The notes beneath the pieces are model-generated. The model had not been told where the DNA came from and made no database searches. It worked only from the letters and a program-made list of their open reading frames with translations. Position numbers and translations under genes: made by a program. Shown here in pieces: positions 33,672 through 37,363 of a stretch of 37,363 nt of DNA; positions within the stretch are counted from its first letter, which is position 1; the number at the start of each line of letters is the position of its first letter. Source of the stretch: an uncultured Lachnospiraceae bacterium (GTDB lineage: Bacteria; Bacillota; Clostridia; Lachnospirales; Lachnospiraceae); contig CANREG010000025.1 in assembly GCA_947629565.1 (NCBI GenBank), positions 1-37,363 on the forward strand, given 5' to 3'.

Positions 33672-34238
33672 ATGGCAAAAATATTAAATATTGGATTTAT
33701 AAATGACAGTGTTCATGGCATTCCGATAAATACAAGTGTACAATGTAATGGTAGTAATTTTAAAAGCAGCCCGTCGAGGAATGCAGCCTATGTGGTCATG
33801 CATTATACCGGAAACGAAAAAGATCAGGCAAAAGCAAACGCCCAATATTTTACAGGAGCTAACCGCAATGCGTCCGCACATTTTTTTGTAGATGATAAAG
33901 AAATTTATCAGAGTGTGGCATTACATAATATTGCATGGCATTGCGGCGCCCAGACATACTATCACGGTGACTGTAGAAATACGAACAGCATAGGAATAGA
34001 AATGTGTTGTACGGCAGGGAATTATAAAATATCAGACGAAACCGAAAAAAATGCGGCATATCTATGCGCATATATTTGTAAGCAGCTTGGAATTACGGCG
34101 GGAACAGTTGATACCTGCGTTTTAAGACACTATGATGTAACCCATAAAAACTGTCCGGCCCAGATGGTGAATAACCCGCAGGAGTGGAAGGCTTTTAAGG
34201 AGCTGGTCAAAACTATTTTAAAAAATGGCGCTTTTTAA
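33672..34238 (+). CDS. N-acetylmuramoyl-L-alanine amidase (amidase_2/T7 lysozyme type)
   Basis: 188 aa from the ATG at 33672, after AAAAAGGAGACGAACT; an in-frame TTG further upstream overlaps the RIP-like gene. The zinc ligands are H44 (VVMHYTG), H153 (LRHYDVTHKNC) and C161. Tyr45 and Lys159 fit the catalytic Tyr and Lys of T7 lysozyme (K-x-C). SIGIEMC is also typical. The family cuts the bond between muramic acid and L-Ala in peptidoglycan. There is no signal peptide and no wall-binding domain, so like phage endolysins it needs another way out of the cell or acts on lysis. It is the last gene of the switched operon. Confidence 0.88.
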   Translation: MAKILNIGFINDSVHGIPINTSVQCNGSNFKSSPSRNAAYVVMHYTGNEKDQAKANAQYFTGANRNASAHFFVDDKEIYQSVALHNIAWHCGAQTYYHGDCRNTNSIGIEMCCTAGNYKISDETEKNAAYLCAYICKQLGITAGTVDTCVLRHYDVTHKNCPAQMVNNPQEWKAFKELVKTILKNGAF

Positions 34239-34316
34239 TTTAATCCGGGCCTGTCCTTTTGTTTCTCAGAGGATGACGGGATTAATCCACAGTGTCAAAA
34301 GAAATACCAACCCCTC

Positions 34317-34345
34317 TTGACATTTTATCTTCAATATCTTATAGT
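34317..34345 (+). promoter_or_regulatory. Promoter of the valS T-box transcript
   Basis: TTGACA (34317-34322), a 17-base spacer and TATAGT (34340-34345), with transcription expected from about 34352. It separates valS from the amidase gene upstream. Confidence 0.8.
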
Positions 34346-34351
34346 TAAACC

Positions 34352-34626
34352 GGATTTGAAAAAGGTAGTGAGAAAGAGGAGTAGAAGCCGTTCCTTGCCA
34401 GAGAGAATAACCCGCAGGCTGGAAGGTTATTTCAAGAAGAAGACTTTGAAGGTAGCTTTTGAACTGCATGGCTGAAGGCTGTATTGCCGCCTTTGCAAAG
34501 CGCGCAGGGAGCGTTTGCAGCACATAGGCCATGACGATTCGTCCCCGTTACAGGACAAGATGAGTGACAAATTAAGGTGGTACCGCGGATTTTCGCCCTT
34601 TATCGGCAACGATAGAGGGCTTTTTT
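34352..34626 (+). promoter_or_regulatory. Valine T-box riboswitch leader
   Basis: A leader of about 300 bases before valS. The T-box bulge sequence is at 34574-34588 (AAGGTGGTACCGCGG), followed by a terminator hairpin. The stem I distal region is readable as AGAGAG...GGCTGG near 34402-34424, and the likely specifier is the Val codon GTA at 34452-34454. Uncharged tRNA-Val should pair with the specifier and the bulge, open the terminator and switch on valS. The specifier position is by eye and is the least certain part. Confidence 0.88.
34595..34626 (+). terminator. T-box intrinsic terminator
   Basis: GCCCTTTATCG pairs with CGATAGAGGGC (one G-U pair) around GCAA, followed by six T. It is the regulated terminator of the valS T-box. 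Confidence 0.88.
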
Positions 34627-34669
34627 ATTGGCCGGAATACAGCGTTATATGTGAAAAAGGAGAGAGATT

Positions 34670-37315
34670 ATGCCAAAGGAATTAGAAAAGACTTATAACC
34701 CTTCGGAAATCGAAGACAGGATTTACAAGAACTGGTTAGACAAAAAATATTTCCATGCCGAGGTGGATCGAAGTAAGAAACCGTTTACCATTGTCATGCC
34801 GCCGCCAAACATTACGGGACAGCTCCATATGGGACATGCCCTGGATAACACAATGCAGGATATTTTAATCCGCTACAAGAGAATGCAGGGCTATAATGCG
34901 CTGTGGCAGCCGGGAACGGATCATGCGGCCATTGCCACAGAGGTTAAGATTATCGAGTCCTTAAAGGAGCAGGGCATTGATAAGGAAGACCTCGGCCGGG
35001 AAGGGTTCTTAGAAAAGGCATGGGATTGGAGAAGAGAGTACGGCGGACGGATTATCAATCAGTTAAAGAAGTTAGGCTCCTCTGCCGATTGGGACAGAGA
35101 GCGTTTTACCATGGACGAGGGGAACAACGAGGCGGTCAACGAGGTGTTCTGCAAGCTCTATGAAAAGGGCTGGATATACAAGGGCTCCCGGATTGTCAAC
35201 TGGTGTCCGGTGTGCCAGACCACCATATCCGACGCGGAGGTGGAGCATGTGGATCAGGACGGCTTTTTCTGGCATATCAACTATCCGATTGTCGGCGAGG
35301 AGGGCCGTTTCGTGGAGATTGCCACGACGCGTCCGGAAACCCTGCTTGGAGATACGGCGGTGGCTGTGAATCCGGAGGACGAGCGGTACACGGATATTGT
35401 GGGCAAAATGTTGGAGCTGCCTCTTACGGGCAGGCAAATTCCGGTCATTGCAGACGCCTATGTGGATAAGGAGTTTGGAACCGGTTGTGTGAAGATTACC
35501 CCGGCCCATGACCCCAACGATTTCGAGGTGGGTAAGCGCCATAATTTAGAGGAAATCAACATCATGAATGACGACGCCACCATTAACGCCATAGGCGGCA
35601 AATACGCTGGTATGGACCGTTATGAGGCGAGAAAGGCAATGGTTGCAGATTTGGAGGCAGCGGGACTGTTGGTAAAGGTGGTTCCCCACAGCCATAACGT
35701 AGGTACGCATGACCGCTGTAAGACGACGGTGGAGCCGTTAGTCAAGCCGCAGTGGTTTGTGAAAATGTCAGAGATGGCAAAGCCCGCTTTGGAGGCGGTG
35801 AAGAGTGGGGAATTGAAACTGATTCCCGAACGGATGAATAAGAATTACTATAACTGGCTGGAAAATATACGCGACTGGTGCGTATCGAGACAGCTCTGGT
35901 GGGGACATCGGATTCCGGCGTATTACTGTCAGGACTGCGGTGAGATTACCGTGGCAAAGGAGGCGGTTTCTGCCTGCCCGAAATGCGGTTCTTCCAATAT
36001 GAAGCAGGATGAGGACACGCTGGATACTTGGTTTTCTTCTGCGCTGTGGCCGTTTTCAACGCTTGGCTGGCCGCAAAAGACGGAGGAGATGGATTATTTC
36101 TTCCCAACGGACGTGCTGGTAACGGGTTATGATATCATTTTCTTCTGGGTAATCCGAATGGTATTTTCTTCTCTGGAGCAGACCGGCAAGCTGCCCTTCC
36201 ATACAGTGCTGTTCCATGGTCTGGTAAGGGATGAGCAGGGAAGAAAGATGTCGAAGTCCCTGGGAAATGGCATTGACCCGCTGGAGGTTATCGACAAATA
36301 TGGCGCCGATGCCTTGCGGTTTACATTGATTACCGGAAATGCGCCGGGCAACGATATGCGTTTTTACTGGGAGAGAGTGGAGGCCAGCCGGAATTTTGCC
36401 AATAAGGTGTGGAATGCCTCACGCTTTATCATGATGAATATGGAAAAGGCGGGGGAGAAGGATGTGGATTTGTCCTCGCTGACGCTGGCTGACCGCTGGA
36501 TTTTATCCAAGGTCAACACGCTTGCTAAGGATATGACGGAAAACTTAGATAAGTATGAGCTGGGAATTGCAGCCTCTAAGGTATATGATTTTATCTGGGA
36601 GGAGTTCTGCGACTGGTACATTGAGATGGTAAAGCCAAGACTTTACAGCGATACGGATAATACCAAGGCAGCGGCTCTCTGGACGTTAAAGACGGTGCTT
36701 GGCAACGCCTTAAAGCTGTTACACCCGTATATGCCTTTTGTTACCGAGGAGATTTATACAAACCTCATGGAAGATGAGGAGTCCATTATGATTGCGCCAT
36801 GGCCGGAATTTAAGGACGAGTGGAATTTTGCGCAGGACGAGCAGGCTGTGGACACGATTAAGGACGCGGTAAGGGGAATCCGGAACCTGCGGGCGGAAAT
36901 GAATGTGCCAAACAGCAAGAAGGCGACTGTGTATGTGGTCTCTGAAAAAGAGGAGGTCAGAAGAATCTTTGAGGATGCAAAAGTGTTCTTTGCCACATTG
37001 GGATTTGCCTCAGAGGTGTTTGTGCAGGCAGACAAGGCGGGAATTGCCGATGACGCAGTATCAACGGTAATCCATGACGCAGTGGTCTATATGCCTTTTG
37101 CGGAGCTGGTGGATATTGCAAAGGAAATCGAGCGCCTTAAGAAAGAACAGAAGCGCTTAGAGGGAGAAATCAAGCGCTGCAACAGCATGCTGAACAATCC
37201 GAATTTTGTGGGCAAGGCGCCGGAGGCAAAGATTGCCGAGGAGAAAGAAAAGCTTGCAAAATACACAGGTATGCTGGAGACGGTGGAGGAACGGCTAGGG
37301 CAACTTAAATCATAA
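34670..37315 (+). CDS. valS: Valyl-tRNA synthetase
   Basis: An 881-aa class I aminoacyl-tRNA synthetase that charges tRNA-Val with valine in the cytosol. The HIGH motif is H53-M-G-H56 in [17 protein letters not shown], and KMSKS is at about 526-530 ([10 protein letters not shown]). A CP1 editing domain ([14 protein letters not shown]) and a zinc-type cluster CQDCGE...CPKCG lie between them. The C-terminus ends in the Val-specific coiled-coil arm ([17 protein letters not shown]...). Length is normal for bacteria. The start follows AAAAGGAGAGAG. It is controlled by the T-box upstream. Codon use and GC are higher than in the left part of the window, as expected for a core gene. The 48 bases after it hold nothing I can name. 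Confidence 0.97.
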   Translation: MPKELEKTYNPSEIEDRIYKNWLDKKYFHAEVDRSKKPFTIVMPPPNITGQLHMGHALDNTMQDILIRYKRMQGYNALWQPGTDHAAIATEVKIIESLKEQGIDKEDLGREGFLEKAWDWRREYGGRIINQLKKLGSSADWDRERFTMDEGNNEAVNEVFCKLYEKGWIYKGSRIVNWCPVCQTTISDAEVEHVDQDGFFWHINYPIVGEEGRFVEIATTRPETLLGDTAVAVNPEDERYTDIVGKMLELPLTGRQIPVIADAYVDKEFGTGCVKITPAHDPNDFEVGKRHNLEEINIMNDDATINAIGGKYAGMDRYEARKAMVADLEAAGLLVKVVPHSHNVGTHDRCKTTVEPLVKPQWFVKMSEMAKPALEAVKSGELKLIPERMNKNYYNWLENIRDWCVSRQLWWGHRIPAYYCQDCGEITVAKEAVSACPKCGSSNMKQDEDTLDTWFSSALWPFSTLGWPQKTEEMDYFFPTDVLVTGYDIIFFWVIRMVFSSLEQTGKLPFHTVLFHGLVRDEQGRKMSKSLGNGIDPLEVIDKYGADALRFTLITGNAPGNDMRFYWERVEASRNFANKVWNASRFIMMNMEKAGEKDVDLSSLTLADRWILSKVNTLAKDMTENLDKYELGIAASKVYDFIWEEFCDWYIEMVKPRLYSDTDNTKAAALWTLKTVLGNALKLLHPYMPFVTEEIYTNLMEDEESIMIAPWPEFKDEWNFAQDEQAVDTIKDAVRGIRNLRAEMNVPNSKKATVYVVSEKEEVRRIFEDAKVFFATLGFASEVFVQADKAGIADDAVSTVIHDAVVYMPFAELVDIAKEIERLKKEQKRLEGEIKRCNSMLNNPNFVGKAPEAKIAEEKEKLAKYTGMLETVEERLGQLKS

Positions 37316-37363
37316 AAAATGGAATAAATGATTCCGGCATTTCACTTCATTTACACCGTGATT

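Noticed and set aside
34240-34285. TTAATCC...GGATTAA dyad after the amidase as a terminator
   Set aside because: Long, imperfect loop and no T-run after it, so I cannot support terminator function.
1-37363. CRISPR arrays, tRNA or rRNA genes, insertion sequences
   Set aside because: No spaced direct repeats, no tRNA cloverleaf or rRNA signature and no transposase were seen on either strand.

Overview
The window looks like chromosome of a low-to-mid-GC anaerobic Firmicute, most likely a motile member of the Lachnospiraceae or a related Clostridia family. This rests on gene content: strong AGGAGG-type ribosome sites, a T-box leader before valS, a clostripain-type protease, PD-(D/E)XK AAA-ATPase-like genes, and a nonulosonate/Maf flagellin glycosylation set. 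No rRNA or tRNA gene is present, so the taxonomic statement is an inference.

Left part (1-8305, visibly AT-rich, all plus strand): a compact acyl/aminoacyl-carrier pathway. It holds a ketoacyl synthase III-SDR fusion cut by the window edge and apparently frameshifted near base 60, an SDR, an acyl carrier protein, a second KAS III, a second SDR, a third KAS III, a second carrier protein, an amino-acid-type adenylation enzyme, and a formyltransferase whose frame is broken at a G7 tract. The same kinds of genes (fabH-like, acpP-like, amino-acid-activating enzyme) sit inside the pseudaminic-acid flagellin glycosylation locus of Campylobacter jejuni. The likely role here is to build an unusual N- or O-acyl group for a flagellar sugar.

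Centre (8323-25857): a PD-(D/E)XK AAA-ATPase-like gene with its own promoter, then pseC, pseG and pseB (three steps of CMP-pseudaminate synthesis; pseF, pseH and pseI are not in the window), a maf (DUF115) flagellin nonulosonate transferase, two tandem GT-B-like glycosyltransferase paralogues and a GT2 enzyme. Convergent to these is an acetyltransferase-GT-D (DUF1792) fusion. A second copy of the promoter-ATPase unit follows, with exactly the same length as the first, and then a minus-strand GT2-CgeB-like fusion. Together they form a surface or flagellar glycan locus.

Right part (25990-34238): the most striking region. A small tyrosine recombinase is followed three bases after its stop codon by a pair of perfect 18-bp inverted repeats enclosing 141 bp. 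A TTGACA element inside the segment points away from the downstream genes in the orientation shown. Inverting the segment would place it exactly 17 bp from TATTCT and create a near-consensus promoter. The operon under this switch encodes a 182-aa protein, a 1061-aa beta-rich/coiled-coil/hydrophobic-helix protein, a membrane-anchored clostripain (C11) protease, a protein with the active-site pattern of ribosome-inactivating proteins (Shiga/ricin A-chain family), and a T7-lysozyme-type amidase. I read this as a candidate phase-variable toxin locus, shown in the OFF orientation.

The far right (34317-37315) is housekeeping: a promoter, a valine T-box leader with terminator, and valS.
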